From: Bacteroidia bacterium
GTDB lineage: Bacteria > Bacteroidota > Bacteroidia > Bacteroidales > UBA932
Assembly (NCBI GenBank): GCA_021153285.1
Contig: JAGKTT010000010.1
Location: 9,888-73,887, forward strand
Length of the DNA: 64,000 bases
Direction of reading: 5' to 3'
Below are positions 26,574 through 35,944 of this stretch, in pieces. Under the pieces are notes generated by a model that made no database searches, had not been told where the DNA came from, and was given only the letters and a program-made list of their open reading frames with translations. Positions within the stretch are counted from its first letter, which is position 1, and every line of letters starts with the position of its first letter. The position numbers and the translations under genes were made by a program.

Positions 26574-29500
26574 TTAGAAGTTAACGTTCAGACGGAGTGA
26601 GAAGGTGCGTGGTCTTGGCCAGAAAGAGTTGTTGATACCTGAAGTATTGTTTGTCTCAGGATCCACACCCTTGAATCCGGTAAGTACGAATACGTTCTGG
26701 CAAGAAGCTGCAACGCGGATGTTTCCGCCCCATGAACCGATCTCCTTGAATGTATATCCGAGGTTGATGTCGTCCATACGGAAGAATGATGCATCCTCGA
26801 TGAAGAGGTCAGTCATGTACTGGTAAGTATCGTTCACAGCGGTGAAGCCTGTCTGCTTTACTACCTGAGCGAAGTTAGGGAGATGACCCTGGTTTGCATC
26901 GAAGTAAGTGGTAGAGTTCATTGCTCCGAATGCGTTATATACTGTATAACCCACATTTCCGTGACCATTGAATCCGAAGTCCCAGTTCTTGTATGAGAGT
27001 TTCACATTGAGACCATAGTAGAAGTCAGGGTTAGGATCGCCGGCACAGTAACGGTCTGCATCATTGATAGATCCGTCACCATTGCGGTCTACAAATGCAT
27101 TCTGGATAGGCATACCCTCTGCATCATAGAGCTGCTGATATACATAGTAGCTGTATGGAGCGTTGCCCACCTGATGACGTCCGAGTACACGACCTGTTCC
27201 AGGGAGTGAAGATGCGTCCATATAGAAGTCAGCGTCGTCAGTAGCATTCAGCTTAGTGAACTTGGTGTTCTGGAATGTTCCGTTAACGCCGATAGAGAGA
27301 TGCCAGTCATTGGTCTGGACAGGAATGAAGTTCACAGCGAACTCAACACCCTTGTTCTGCATAGAACCGATATTGGTAAGGATTGTGTTACCGAAGTTCG
27401 ATCCCATCGGAGTCTGTACAGAGTTGAGGAGGTCGTTGGTGTTACGCAGGTAAGCGTCGATGTTACCTGTGATGCGGTCACCGAGGAATCCGAAGTCAAC
27501 TCCGACATTGTAAGTGGTTGTAGTCTCCCACTTGATACCTGGGTCATAAGCGGCTGGAGTATACACGAACTGATAGTTCTGCTCGCCGTTGATCATTCCC
27601 ATAGGATATCTGTGATATGAGTCGGTAGAGAGGCTGTAACGTGCAAGGTGTGCATATTCAGCGATACCGTCCTGCTGACCGGTCACACCGGCAGAGAGAC
27701 GGAACTTCAACTGAGAAACCGCCTTGACTCCCTTAAGGAAGCCCTCCTCCTTGATGTTCCATGCGAATGCTCCTGAAGGGAAGATACCCCAACGGTTTGC
27801 AGGCGCAAAGCGTGATGAACCGTCTGTACGGAGAGATGCAGTAAAGAGATACTTTGAAGCGATGGAGTAGTTTACACGGCCGTAGAATGACACGAGGTAG
27901 CTCTCCCACTTCCACCATGGATAACCGCTTTCAAGAGGCTTGAGTTCGTCTGTCACATTGAAGTATGACTTGCTGTTCGACATACCGAAGAAGTGCTGCC
28001 AAGAGTAACCGGCCATTACATCGAGATTGTGGATTCCCCAAGTCTCGTTATAGTTTGCATAAGCCTCAAGAGCAGAACTCTTGCGCTGTTCATAACCCTT
28101 TGAATACTGTCCAACGCCTGGGTTTTCGCTATCACCCCAAGCCTGGAATGAACCAGGGTTGACACCTGACATAGAGTTCGACTCAGACCAGTCGATAGAA
28201 GCATTTACATTGAACTTGAGGGCCTCAAGGCCATGCACCTTGTACTCAAGACCTGCGCTACCGATGAAACGGCCTGTCTTTGCATTGCTCCAATTGTCAT
28301 AAAGGAGTGACATAGGGCCCACACCAAGCACTGAATTACCGGCGAACACACCATTTTCCTCATTGTAAGAACCATAGTTGAAGTAACCGTTACATATGTC
28401 TTTGTTTACGGTACCGTCAGCATTTCTGAAGTATGGGTCCTGGGTAGGGTTATAGAAAGCCGCATTACCGACAACGCCACCGTCAGTATAATTTGAATAA
28501 GAATACACACCCTTTGCATTGAGGTTGAGGGTGAGGTGCTTGTCAAGGAAATTAGGGTTCAGGCTGAGGTCTGCAGTTCCCCTGTCATATGTAGAACCTA
28601 TAAGCGTACCTGCCTGGTCTGTATAGCCGATGGAAGCACGGTAAGGCATGCGGTCCTTTACGTTTCCGTTCACGCTCACGCTATGATCATGGCTGATTGC
28701 AGTCTTGAACACGAGATCCTGATAGTCTACATCCTTCTCACCGAGACGCTTCTGGACCACTGCATAGTGAAGAGGATAAGCCTCCTGGGTAAATGTCTCT
28801 GTAACGAACTCGCGGAATTCAGCAGGTCTCATCACCGGAAGCCTCTTCGAGTTCTGCTGAACACTCATACTGCCGCTGTAAGACACCTGAGGCTTGTTAC
28901 CCTTACCCTTCTTGGTGGTGATGAGGATGACACCGTTGGATGCACGCGAACCGTAGATTGCAGCTGAAGAAGCATCCTTGAGGATAGTGAACGACTCGAT
29001 GTCGTTAGGATTGATCATATCGAGAGGATTGGCCATACCCTTACCTGCATCACTTGCGATAGGAACTCCGTCGATGATGATGAGAGGATCGTTGGATGCG
29101 TTGAGGGAAGCGGCACCACGGATACGGATTGTAGATCCTGAACCCGGGCCACCGTCACCAGGAGTGATGAGAAGTCCCGGAACCTTACCCTTGAGCATGT
29201 CCTGGGTATTTACCATAGCACCGCGGTTGAGCTCCTCGCTCTTGATTGCAGTGATGGAACCTGTCATGTCTTCCTTCTTCACTGTACCGTAACCGATTAC
29301 GACTACCTCATCGAGGAAAGTTGTATCCTCAGAGAGTGTCACGGTCTTAGGAAGCTGAGAAGCCACGAAAGTCTGTGTTGCATAGCCGATGCAGCTTACT
29401 TCCACAACAGCATTTGCACTAGAAACAGTAAGGACGTAGTCGCCGTCGAGACCGGTCGAAGTACCGTTGGAGGTACCCTGCTCGATGACTGTAGCACCGA

Positions 29501-29621
29501 TTACAGGACCGATAGCGTCAACAACCACTCCCTTCACTTCGTATCCGCCCTGGGCGAATACAGACACACCCATAATGCAAGAAAGCACGAAGGATGCGCA
29601 TAGTGTCTTGATTCTATTCAT
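26574..29621 (-). CDS. SusC/RagA-family TonB-dependent transporter (proximal copy)
   Basis: A 1015-residue outer-membrane transporter: signal peptide ending VFAQ, N-terminal regulatory-like domain (YEVKGVVVDAIGPVIGATVIEQGTS), plug (EVVVIGYGTVKKEDMTGSI ... IRIRGAASLNASNDPLIIIDG) and barrel ending in FWPRPRTFSLRLNVNF. It is strongly similar along its length to the distal SusC, suggesting duplication of a susCD pair. It lies 61 bp after the MFS gene; the gap contains a 7-bp dyad TTATTGA / TCAATAA (29656-29672) but no recognisable promoter. Confidence 0.95.
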   Translation of the reverse strand: MNRIKTLCASFVLSCIMGVSVFAQGGYEVKGVVVDAIGPVIGATVIEQGTSNGTSTGLDGDYVLTVSSANAVVEVSCIGYATQTFVASQLPKTVTLSEDTTFLDEVVVIGYGTVKKEDMTGSITAIKSEELNRGAMVNTQDMLKGKVPGLLITPGDGGPGSGSTIRIRGAASLNASNDPLIIIDGVPIASDAGKGMANPLDMINPNDIESFTILKDASSAAIYGSRASNGVILITTKKGKGNKPQVSYSGSMSVQQNSKRLPVMRPAEFREFVTETFTQEAYPLHYAVVQKRLGEKDVDYQDLVFKTAISHDHSVSVNGNVKDRMPYRASIGYTDQAGTLIGSTYDRGTADLSLNPNFLDKHLTLNLNAKGVYSYSNYTDGGVVGNAAFYNPTQDPYFRNADGTVNKDICNGYFNYGSYNEENGVFAGNSVLGVGPMSLLYDNWSNAKTGRFIGSAGLEYKVHGLEALKFNVNASIDWSESNSMSGVNPGSFQAWGDSENPGVGQYSKGYEQRKSSALEAYANYNETWGIHNLDVMAGYSWQHFFGMSNSKSYFNVTDELKPLESGYPWWKWESYLVSFYGRVNYSIASKYLFTASLRTDGSSRFAPANRWGIFPSGAFAWNIKEEGFLKGVKAVSQLKFRLSAGVTGQQDGIAEYAHLARYSLSTDSYHRYPMGMINGEQNYQFVYTPAAYDPGIKWETTTTYNVGVDFGFLGDRITGNIDAYLRNTNDLLNSVQTPMGSNFGNTILTNIGSMQNKGVEFAVNFIPVQTNDWHLSIGVNGTFQNTKFTKLNATDDADFYMDASSLPGTGRVLGRHQVGNAPYSYYVYQQLYDAEGMPIQNAFVDRNGDGSINDADRYCAGDPNPDFYYGLNVKLSYKNWDFGFNGHGNVGYTVYNAFGAMNSTTYFDANQGHLPNFAQVVKQTGFTAVNDTYQYMTDLFIEDASFFRMDDINLGYTFKEIGSWGGNIRVAASCQNVFVLTGFKGVDPETNNTSGINNSFWPRPRTFSLRLNVNF

Positions 29622-29682
29622 AAAGAATTTTGTTTGGTTAGTAGATTGTTTTTATTTATTGATAGTCAATAATTTGTCCATA

Positions 29683-30999
29683 TTATGCCTTTGTCCTGAT
29701 ACCGGCCACGGCAACCGATCCGAGAAGAAGGCAGACACCTGATACGACAAGCATCATCACCTGTGTACCACCGACAAGTCCCATTATCACACCACCAAGG
29801 AGAGCTGCAACGATCTGCGGAAGACAGATTGTACAGTTGAAAAGTCCCAGGTATGCTCCCATTGAAGAAGAGCCTGAAAGTGCATTGGTAAGGAGTGCGA
29901 AAGGCATTGCAAGCATTGCAGCCCAAGCACAACCGATAAGAAGGAACGGCACAAACATCATATACTGGTCGTGCACGAAGAAGCAGAGTACGAATCCGAT
30001 CGCTCCGATGATGAGGCTGACCGAATATCCTACCTTAACTCGCTTGAACATAGGAAGGACCATTGCCCAAAGGATGGATCCTATAGACTGGACAGCGAAA
30101 AGAACTCCGCACCAGTCACCGGCAGCCTGATACTCCGGAGTAGCGGTAGAGCTCTTGAGAGCTGTATCCACTCCCCATACATTCTCAGCTATACCTCCTG
30201 TGGTGTAGTTCCACATATAGAGGAATGCGAACCAGCAGAAGAACTGTACGAGACCGATCTGCCAGAATGCCTTAGGAGCATTTGCAAGAAGTTTCAAAAG
30301 GCCGACCTTCTGCTGATTGTCAGCAGGCTGGATGTTATTGTACTTGGCATATTCCTGCGGCGGCATCTCCTTGACTGTGAATCCGGTGTAGAGCACGCAG
30401 AGGATAAGGATGGCTGCACCTACATAGAACGAGTAGATTACAGAATCCGGAATAACACCCTCAGGTGCGATGTTGGAAACACCGATCCAGGTGAAGAAGT
30501 AAGGGAAAAGGAAGCCGACAAGTGATCCGGCGTTGCAGAGGAGGCTCTGGATCGAATAAGCCTTTGCCTTCTGCTGTTCGTTCACAATGTCGCCGACCAT
30601 CATCTTGAACGGCTGCATAGCCATATTGATCGAAGTGTCAAGAAGCATAAGCATCACACATCCGAAGGCCATTGCTGCCTTGAGGGTGAGGTTGAAGCTT
30701 CCGGCGTTAGGAAGGAGAGCCATCACGATGATCGCCACAAGCGCTCCGATGTAGAGATATGGCTTGCGACGGCCCCATTTGCACCAGGTCTTGTCGCTCC
30801 ACGTACCGACAAGAGGCTGGACGATCATACCCATAAGGGGAGGAAGTACCCAGAAGAAACTGAGCGTGTGAGGGTCAGCGCCAAGAGTGGCGAATATACG
30901 GCTGATATTAGCGCTCTGAAGCGAATAGGCGATCTGAACTCCGAAGAATCCGAAGCTGAGATTCACCATCTGACCAAGTGAAAGATTAGGTTTTTGCAT
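29683..30999 (-). CDS. SLC45/GPH-like MFS sugar transporter
   Basis: An inner-membrane transporter of 438 residues with about 12 predicted helices. The N-terminal segment SLGQMVNLSFGFFGVQIAYSLQSANISRIF, the loop WSDKTWCKWGRRKPY between helices 2 and 3, and GLVGG near the C-terminus fit the SLC45/sucrose-maltose transporter branch of the MFS found beside Bacteroidota starch loci. It would import maltose or short malto-oligosaccharides released in the periplasm. It is the first gene of the minus-strand glucan operon and is divergent from the LytS-type kinase gene across a 196-bp interval holding an inverted repeat (31030-31070). Confidence 0.88.
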   Translation of the reverse strand: MQKPNLSLGQMVNLSFGFFGVQIAYSLQSANISRIFATLGADPHTLSFFWVLPPLMGMIVQPLVGTWSDKTWCKWGRRKPYLYIGALVAIIVMALLPNAGSFNLTLKAAMAFGCVMLMLLDTSINMAMQPFKMMVGDIVNEQQKAKAYSIQSLLCNAGSLVGFLFPYFFTWIGVSNIAPEGVIPDSVIYSFYVGAAILILCVLYTGFTVKEMPPQEYAKYNNIQPADNQQKVGLLKLLANAPKAFWQIGLVQFFCWFAFLYMWNYTTGGIAENVWGVDTALKSSTATPEYQAAGDWCGVLFAVQSIGSILWAMVLPMFKRVKVGYSVSLIIGAIGFVLCFFVHDQYMMFVPFLLIGCAWAAMLAMPFALLTNALSGSSSMGAYLGLFNCTICLPQIVAALLGGVIMGLVGGTQVMMLVVSGVCLLLGSVAVAGIRTKA

Positions 31000-31029
31000 T
31001 TTATCGCGTTTTTTGGTTATAATTTCACA

Positions 31030-31070
31030 GTGTTATAAAAGTTTGCTAAAATAATCATAATATATAACAC
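31030..31070. promoter_or_regulatory. Candidate operator: GTGTTATA / TATAACAC inverted repeat
   Basis: Two 8-bp arms, GTGTTATA (31030-31037) and TATAACAC (31063-31070), are 33 bp apart start to start, about three helical turns, in an AT-rich stretch between divergent genes. Arrangement and position suit a dimeric regulator of the glucan operon and/or the two-component genes. No experimental or family support is visible. Confidence 0.4.
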
Positions 31071-31145
31071 GCGCGAAATCCCATTGACGAACGGTCGGAA
31101 GTTTCTGACGAACTGTATGTTTTTCGGGACGAATAAACAGCTAAA

Positions 31146-31177
31146 ATTGGATATTCGGGGCAAATTTCCTACCTTCG
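31146..31177 (+). promoter_or_regulatory. Candidate promoter for the LytS-type kinase gene
   Basis: ATTG at 31146-31149 and TACCTTCG at 31170-31177 with a 20-bp spacer: one mismatch in each element of the Bacteroidota consensus, 18 bp before the start codon. Confidence 0.4.
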
Positions 31178-31195
31178 GAGCCGATTTGAAGTTAT

Positions 31196-32575
31196 ATGAG
31201 TCCGATAAAGAACACCAAGACATCCTGGGTCATCCATATTTTTGCACTTCTTCACGCAGCAGTAGCTCTCTGCTGCAGGCTGGCGGGCATTGAAGACGAA
31301 CTGCTTCTGACCATCCTCACTATGACAATGGCACTGATAGTATGCCTCAAGCGGGGACTCAACATCGAGCTTACCGCGGCTACCATCATTGTCGTGAATA
31401 TCCTCGGATATTTCATAGGAAATCTGGGCGCAAGGATATTCCAGACCTTCATAACACAGGCTTTTGCAGTTCACGCGACATCCACCTTCATCACCACTGA
31501 GATACTCGGATGGAGCATCGTTACACTGACCGGTATATTCAACATAAGGAAGAACCAGAATCTTCCGGATACGTCTTATCTCTCGTGGCTGGTACTTGCA
31601 ATGTCCGGAGTTTTCGTACTCCGTCTGAGCATCGTAGTATTGTTTTCAGGCAACCACTTCATTGAAGGCGACGTCTGGACAACCGCAGCAAAAGTATTTT
31701 CGAACTCCTTCTCCCTCATCACCCTTATCTGCCTGAATGTTCTGTACATACGTTATGCCAGACGCTTTTCCAGAAATTGGAGCAAGGGGGTCAAGATATT
31801 GACATTCATCACTTTTATGCTCCTGGCGACCCTGCTTGAGAGCATACTTGCAGGTCTGGACCTTTCGTTCAGGATGAATGAGGTCTTCAACAAAGACTTC
31901 CCTATCCTTTACGCAACTTCCCTGCTTGCGCAGATTACCGTTTACTGCATTGTCTTTATGATAAATTATGCCCTCAGCGCAAAAAGTCAGATGCAGGAGG
32001 AAAGAGAAAAGGCCAATATGGCACAATATCGGTATGTGAAGCTTAAGCATCAGGTGAACCCGCATTTTCTCTTCAATTCGCTGAACATACTTGATTGTCT
32101 GATTTGCGAAGAAACACCGGAGAGAGCCAGTGCCTACACTCACAAGCTGGCCGGTATTTACCGTTATATGCTCAAAAGTGAGGATGAGATGATAGTGTCA
32201 TTGAGAGACGAGCTGGTATTTGTAGGACTTTACGTGGATCTTCTGAAGGAGAGGTTCCCGGTCGGATTCGAAGTGGAGACCGATGTACCGGAAAGCCTGA
32301 TGTCACGGATGGTGCTGCCTTGCTCGATCCAGCTGCTGATCGAAAACGCCACCAAGCACAATGCGGTAAGCGCCGATAATCCATTGAGAATAAATGTGGA
32401 AGCAGCAGGAGAGAGTATACGTGTAAGCAACAACATTGTCCCTAAGATGACAAAGAGCCCATCCACCGGACTGGGCCAGAAATATATCAGACAGATGTAT
32501 CTCGACCTTACAGGAAAACAGATCGAGATAACAGAAAATGAAGAGAAATATAGCGTAGAATTACCTTTAATATAA
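31196..32575 (+). CDS. LytS-type sensor histidine kinase
   Basis: A 459-residue membrane kinase. About seven hydrophobic segments cover residues 10-260, with no obvious periplasmic sensor domain. A short coiled segment follows, then the His_kinase domain with phospho-acceptor His290 in KHQVNPHFLFNSLN, and an ATPase domain with N-box LLIENATKHNA (Asn384) and glycine motif STGLGQKYI. The HPHF/NPHF motif is diagnostic of the LytS/YehU class, which pairs with LytTR regulators; the LytTR gene follows after 6 bp. The pair is divergent from the glucan operon, so it may sense sugar or envelope state and control it. This is inference from position. Confidence 0.9.
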   Translation: MSPIKNTKTSWVIHIFALLHAAVALCCRLAGIEDELLLTILTMTMALIVCLKRGLNIELTAATIIVVNILGYFIGNLGARIFQTFITQAFAVHATSTFITTEILGWSIVTLTGIFNIRKNQNLPDTSYLSWLVLAMSGVFVLRLSIVVLFSGNHFIEGDVWTTAAKVFSNSFSLITLICLNVLYIRYARRFSRNWSKGVKILTFITFMLLATLLESILAGLDLSFRMNEVFNKDFPILYATSLLAQITVYCIVFMINYALSAKSQMQEEREKANMAQYRYVKLKHQVNPHFLFNSLNILDCLICEETPERASAYTHKLAGIYRYMLKSEDEMIVSLRDELVFVGLYVDLLKERFPVGFEVETDVPESLMSRMVLPCSIQLLIENATKHNAVSADNPLRINVEAAGESIRVSNNIVPKMTKSPSTGLGQKYIRQMYLDLTGKQIEITENEEKYSVELPLI

Positions 32576-32581
32576 GAAGAT

Positions 32582-33340
32582 ATGAATGTCTTGATTGTTG
32601 AGGATGAGATAATGGCTCAAAAGAGCCTGATGCGCCTGCTGACACAGAATTTTCCTGATATGAAGATTGTCGGATGCACTTCGTCGATCAAAGGCACTGT
32701 AGCCTGGCTGAACGACCCGACGAACAGAGCAGATGTGATTTTTATGGATGTAGAACTCGCTGATGGTGAATGTTTTGAAATATTCCGTCAGACCGATGTC
32801 AAGGCAAAGGTCATAATGACGACAGCTTATGACAGCTATGCACTGAAGGCATTCGAAGCAGGAAGCATAGACTATATTCTGAAACCGGTGGACCCGTCTG
32901 CATTGAAGAGAGCTGTCGCTCGTGTAAGGATGAGCGGAGGCCTGCTGGATACCGAAGCCCTGCTGAAAGCCATCGGAGACGGATCAGGAACGAAAAAGGA
33001 ATATAAGGAAAGGTATATCGTTAGATTCAATGACAGAATCATCCCCCTGCTCACCTCCAATGTAGCCTACATCTATTCGGAGGAGAAGAACAATTATCTT
33101 GTCACCTTCGACGAAGAACGCTATATCATTGATTCCTCTCTGGATGTAATAAGCGAAGAATTCAATCCTGCTGATTTCTTCCGTATTTCCCGAGGATGCA
33201 TCGTATCGATGAAAGCCATCAAAAGCATCATCAAGCAGGTGGGAGGCCGACTGCGTATAGTGGCAGAGCCTGCATCATCCTTTGAAATGACAGTCAGCCG
33301 TTCACGAGTAGAGGATTTTCTCAAATGGCTGGAGAAATAA
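32582..33340 (+). CDS. LytTR-family response regulator
   Basis: A 252-residue regulator: receiver domain (1-120) with acidic pair Glu7/Asp8, phospho-acceptor Asp56 (VIFMDVELADG) and Lys in YILKPVD, then a LytTR DNA-binding domain (about 145-250) with VRFNDRIIPLLTSNVAYIYSEEKNNYLVTF and FFRISRGCIVSMKAIKSI. The LytTR fold binds direct-repeat sites, usually two imperfect 9-bp motifs about 12 bp apart. It is co-transcribed with the kinase and followed by a large bidirectional terminator. Confidence 0.92.
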   Translation: MNVLIVEDEIMAQKSLMRLLTQNFPDMKIVGCTSSIKGTVAWLNDPTNRADVIFMDVELADGECFEIFRQTDVKAKVIMTTAYDSYALKAFEAGSIDYILKPVDPSALKRAVARVRMSGGLLDTEALLKAIGDGSGTKKEYKERYIVRFNDRIIPLLTSNVAYIYSEEKNNYLVTFDEERYIIDSSLDVISEEFNPADFFRISRGCIVSMKAIKSIIKQVGGRLRIVAEPASSFEMTVSRSRVEDFLKWLEK

Positions 33341-33354
33341 GTCTTTTAAAATAG

Positions 33355-33461
33355 AAAAAATCCGACCGACGGAATATGTAGGTGACATGCCACCCCCGGC
33401 TAGGGGGTGCCTCCCAAAAGGGAGGCGGGGGTCACCGGAATATCCGTCGGTCGGATTTTTT
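33355..33461. terminator. Bidirectional terminator with a nested palindromic element
   Basis: Perfect 19-bp outer arms (33355-33373 and 33443-33461), beginning with six A and ending with six T, between the convergent LytTR and GH77 genes. The long loop holds further dyads: GGTGAC / GTCACC (33381-33386, 33431-33436), CACCCCC / GGGGGTG (33391-33397, 33403-33409) and CCTCCC / GGGAGG (33410-33415, 33420-33425). Confidence 0.85.
33381..33436. repeat. REP-like GC-rich palindromic element inside the terminator loop
   Basis: A 56-bp multi-branched palindrome bounded by GGTGAC / GTCACC. Its C/G-tract hairpins resemble short intergenic palindromes common in Bacteroidota genomes, and in this window recall the TCCTCC palindrome at 6844-6864. 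Confidence 0.55.
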
Positions 33462-33476
33462 ATGTTACAGCAGTTC

Positions 33477-35879
33477 CTATCTACGGCCGCTCACGGCAAT
33501 CATTTCGGAAAGGGTCTTATTGAACTCATCAGCCTCAGCAAGCTGCTCGAGAGTCAGGTGCATACGGTAACGCCAGTAGTGACGTGAATTTGCAGGCACA
33601 TTGATGCGCTCGGTATTCGGGTCCTCACGACGGAGCTGCGGATCCATTGAGAGCCAGTCCTGAAGAGGAAGGATTGTCAGCATAGCAGGAGACCATACGT
33701 GCTGCTCTAGAATCTGACGGCATATCCAAGGCTCGCAGAAGAAAGGTGCTTCACCCTGATTGCCCAGGATCATATGCCAGAAATCATTTGTCACTTCACG
33801 ATCCTCTTCCCACCACGCACGGATAGGGTTCATATCGTGTGTAGAAGTCGTACATACTGACAGATATGGATAATTTCCAGGATGTGCGAATGTCTCTTCC
33901 ACTGACTTAGGCATACGCTGTATCTCGAGAGAAAGGATTCTGAGATCATCCATTACCTGAGGCACTGTAGCTGGAATCATACCGAGGTCCTCACCGCAGG
34001 CGAGCATTCCGGTCGAGTCGAGAAGTGCAGGAAGCTTCTGCATTGCCTTGTCCTTCCAGAACTCATTGTTGCGACGGTAGAAGAAGTCATCATAAAGGCG
34101 GTCATATGCTCCACGGCGGTATGCGTCAAGCACATAGTACGAATGTGTCTGCTTTGCACCGATCTTAGGATGATAATGTCCCTCCTGACGAGGATCCTGA
34201 AGGAAGAGATCGAAGTCGTTCACGTCGAATCCCTGAGCCTGAAGCTCGTGTGCAGGATACGGAAGTGCAGGATTGAAATATCCGTTCAAGCCGCTCTTTG
34301 TCCATAGAGGAATCTCCCAGATACGGAAGAATCCGAGGATATGGTCGATACGGAAGGCATCGAAGTATTCCGACATCTTTGCAAGACGAGACTTCCACCA
34401 AGCGAAATCATCCTCAGCCATCTTCTCCCAGTTATATGTAGGGAAGCCCCAGTTCTGACCGTCTGCTGAGAATGCATCAGGTGGTGCTCCAGCCTGAGAA
34501 TCCATATGGAAGAGTTCAGGATAAAGCCAGGCATCCACGCTGGTACGGCTGATACCGATAGGAAGGTCACCCTTGAACACGACACCCTTTGAATGAGCAT
34601 AGGCGCACACCTCAGAGAGCTGAGCATCAAGATGATACTGAACAAAGCACCAGAAATCGATTTCCTCCTTGTGTTCCTCGCAGAAAGCCGCCACCTTCTT
34701 CTTATTGTACTTTGCATATCCCTTCCACTGAGTGAAATCAGGAGTATGGTTAAGGTCGCGCAGAACACAGAATGCCGCATAAGGAAGAAGCCAATGAGCA
34801 TTATTGCCCACAAAAGACTTATATGCTTTTGTCGCTGAAAGCTTCTTGAAAGTCTTCGCAAAAGCCTTCTTAAGAAGGAGAAGTTTCTCAGCATTCACAC
34901 GCTCGTAATCGATCTGGTCGAGAGCATTGAGCTCAGCCTGTGCAGCCTTGTATTCCTCGTCTACAGGAACTCCCACTGCAGGAAGATTCAGGAACTGTGG
35001 GTGAAGAGCGAAGGTCGAGTTAGGATTGTAAGGATACGAATCCTCCCAAGTATGGAGCATTGTAGTGTCATTGATCGGAAGAAGCTGGAGGAAGCTCTGA
35101 CCTGTAGAAGCCGCCCAATCTACCATTTTCTTAAGATCATAGAACTCACCTACACCGAAATCGTCAGCGCTGCGGAGAGCGAATACCGGAATAGCAGTAC
35201 CCGCACCCTTCCAGTTACGGCCGCTGAAGCGGACCTGGAAATCGGCTTTCACCACGAAAGCTCCTTCTGCCGGAATTTCTGTGAACCATCTGTTATCGCT
35301 ATCCTCCCAAGCTACAGGAGCCAATGTATCCTTATCTGCCACAAGAAGCTTATATTCAAACGCATCCGTAACATTGAGCGCAAGTGTCCATATAGGGAAA
35401 TTGACAGCCTCGAAAGGAACAATCTTAGTCCAGTTCTTGAATGCCTTGCCACTTCCGGTGATTGCAAGCACTTCATTAGGACGAAGTGCAGGAGCCGCTA
35501 CCTGAAGAAGGACATTGGCACCCTTCGGAGCTTTCTTCGCCTTTTCAGCCTTACGGCCGAAGATTGCGTTCGTAAATGCTGATGAATAGAAAGGAGAATC
35601 GTATGGACGGTCAATCCACCTGTCCACGATTGTGAGTTCGTCCGGTTCGACGCCTGCAGGAAGAGCAAGGATGTGCTTCTTCCATTCCTTACGGACTGTA
35701 ATGCCGTCACGCACCACCTCGTAGCTGTACTCTGAAACCTTCTCCGGAGCAAAACGGGCAATCTCACCCTGCCAGAGTCCGTCAGCCACATATGCGAGCG
35801 GATAGTTCTTGCCACCAAGACAAAGAACAAGTTCCTCGCCCCAGGCAGTCCTGTATTCGATGCTGATGTGTAATGTCAT
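33477..35879 (-). CDS. malQ: 4-alpha-glucanotransferase (GH77)
   Basis: Amylomaltase transfers alpha-1,4-glucan segments between malto-oligosaccharides, releasing glucose, in the cytoplasm. The 800-residue protein has N-terminal carbohydrate-binding regions (about 1-100 and 120-215, CBM20-like) and a GH77 barrel (about 225-790). Catalytic residues are Asp512 in DAFRIDHILGFFRIWEIP, Glu630 in CGEDLGMIP and Asp682 in STHDMNPIRAWW. The GH77 signature GAPPDAFSADGQNWGFP is also complete. The two N-terminal modules are typical of plant DPE2-like and Bacteroides enzymes. There is no signal peptide. It lies 65 bp after the UhpC/GlpT-like transporter gene and, by function, completes the neighbouring glucan pathway. 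Confidence 0.95.
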   Translation of the reverse strand: MTLHISIEYRTAWGEELVLCLGGKNYPLAYVADGLWQGEIARFAPEKVSEYSYEVVRDGITVRKEWKKHILALPAGVEPDELTIVDRWIDRPYDSPFYSSAFTNAIFGRKAEKAKKAPKGANVLLQVAAPALRPNEVLAITGSGKAFKNWTKIVPFEAVNFPIWTLALNVTDAFEYKLLVADKDTLAPVAWEDSDNRWFTEIPAEGAFVVKADFQVRFSGRNWKGAGTAIPVFALRSADDFGVGEFYDLKKMVDWAASTGQSFLQLLPINDTTMLHTWEDSYPYNPNSTFALHPQFLNLPAVGVPVDEEYKAAQAELNALDQIDYERVNAEKLLLLKKAFAKTFKKLSATKAYKSFVGNNAHWLLPYAAFCVLRDLNHTPDFTQWKGYAKYNKKKVAAFCEEHKEEIDFWCFVQYHLDAQLSEVCAYAHSKGVVFKGDLPIGISRTSVDAWLYPELFHMDSQAGAPPDAFSADGQNWGFPTYNWEKMAEDDFAWWKSRLAKMSEYFDAFRIDHILGFFRIWEIPLWTKSGLNGYFNPALPYPAHELQAQGFDVNDFDLFLQDPRQEGHYHPKIGAKQTHSYYVLDAYRRGAYDRLYDDFFYRRNNEFWKDKAMQKLPALLDSTGMLACGEDLGMIPATVPQVMDDLRILSLEIQRMPKSVEETFAHPGNYPYLSVCTTSTHDMNPIRAWWEEDREVTNDFWHMILGNQGEAPFFCEPWICRQILEQHVWSPAMLTILPLQDWLSMDPQLRREDPNTERINVPANSRHYWRYRMHLTLEQLAEADEFNKTLSEMIAVSGRR

Positions 35880-35944
35880 AATTATTTGTTTAGTTATCAG
35901 TTGATTATTTTATGTCATCCAATTGCCGGGAACATTTTCCCTTC

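Noticed and set aside
29656..29672. Terminator or promoter between the MFS transporter and SusC
   Set aside because: The 7-bp dyad has neither a following U-tract on the coding strand nor TAnnTTTG nearby; read-through within the operon is more likely.
14989..33340. The glucan locus as a recently acquired mobile island
   Set aside because: No integrase, transposase, tRNA junction or direct-repeat boundary is visible, and base composition looks like that of the neighbouring genes.
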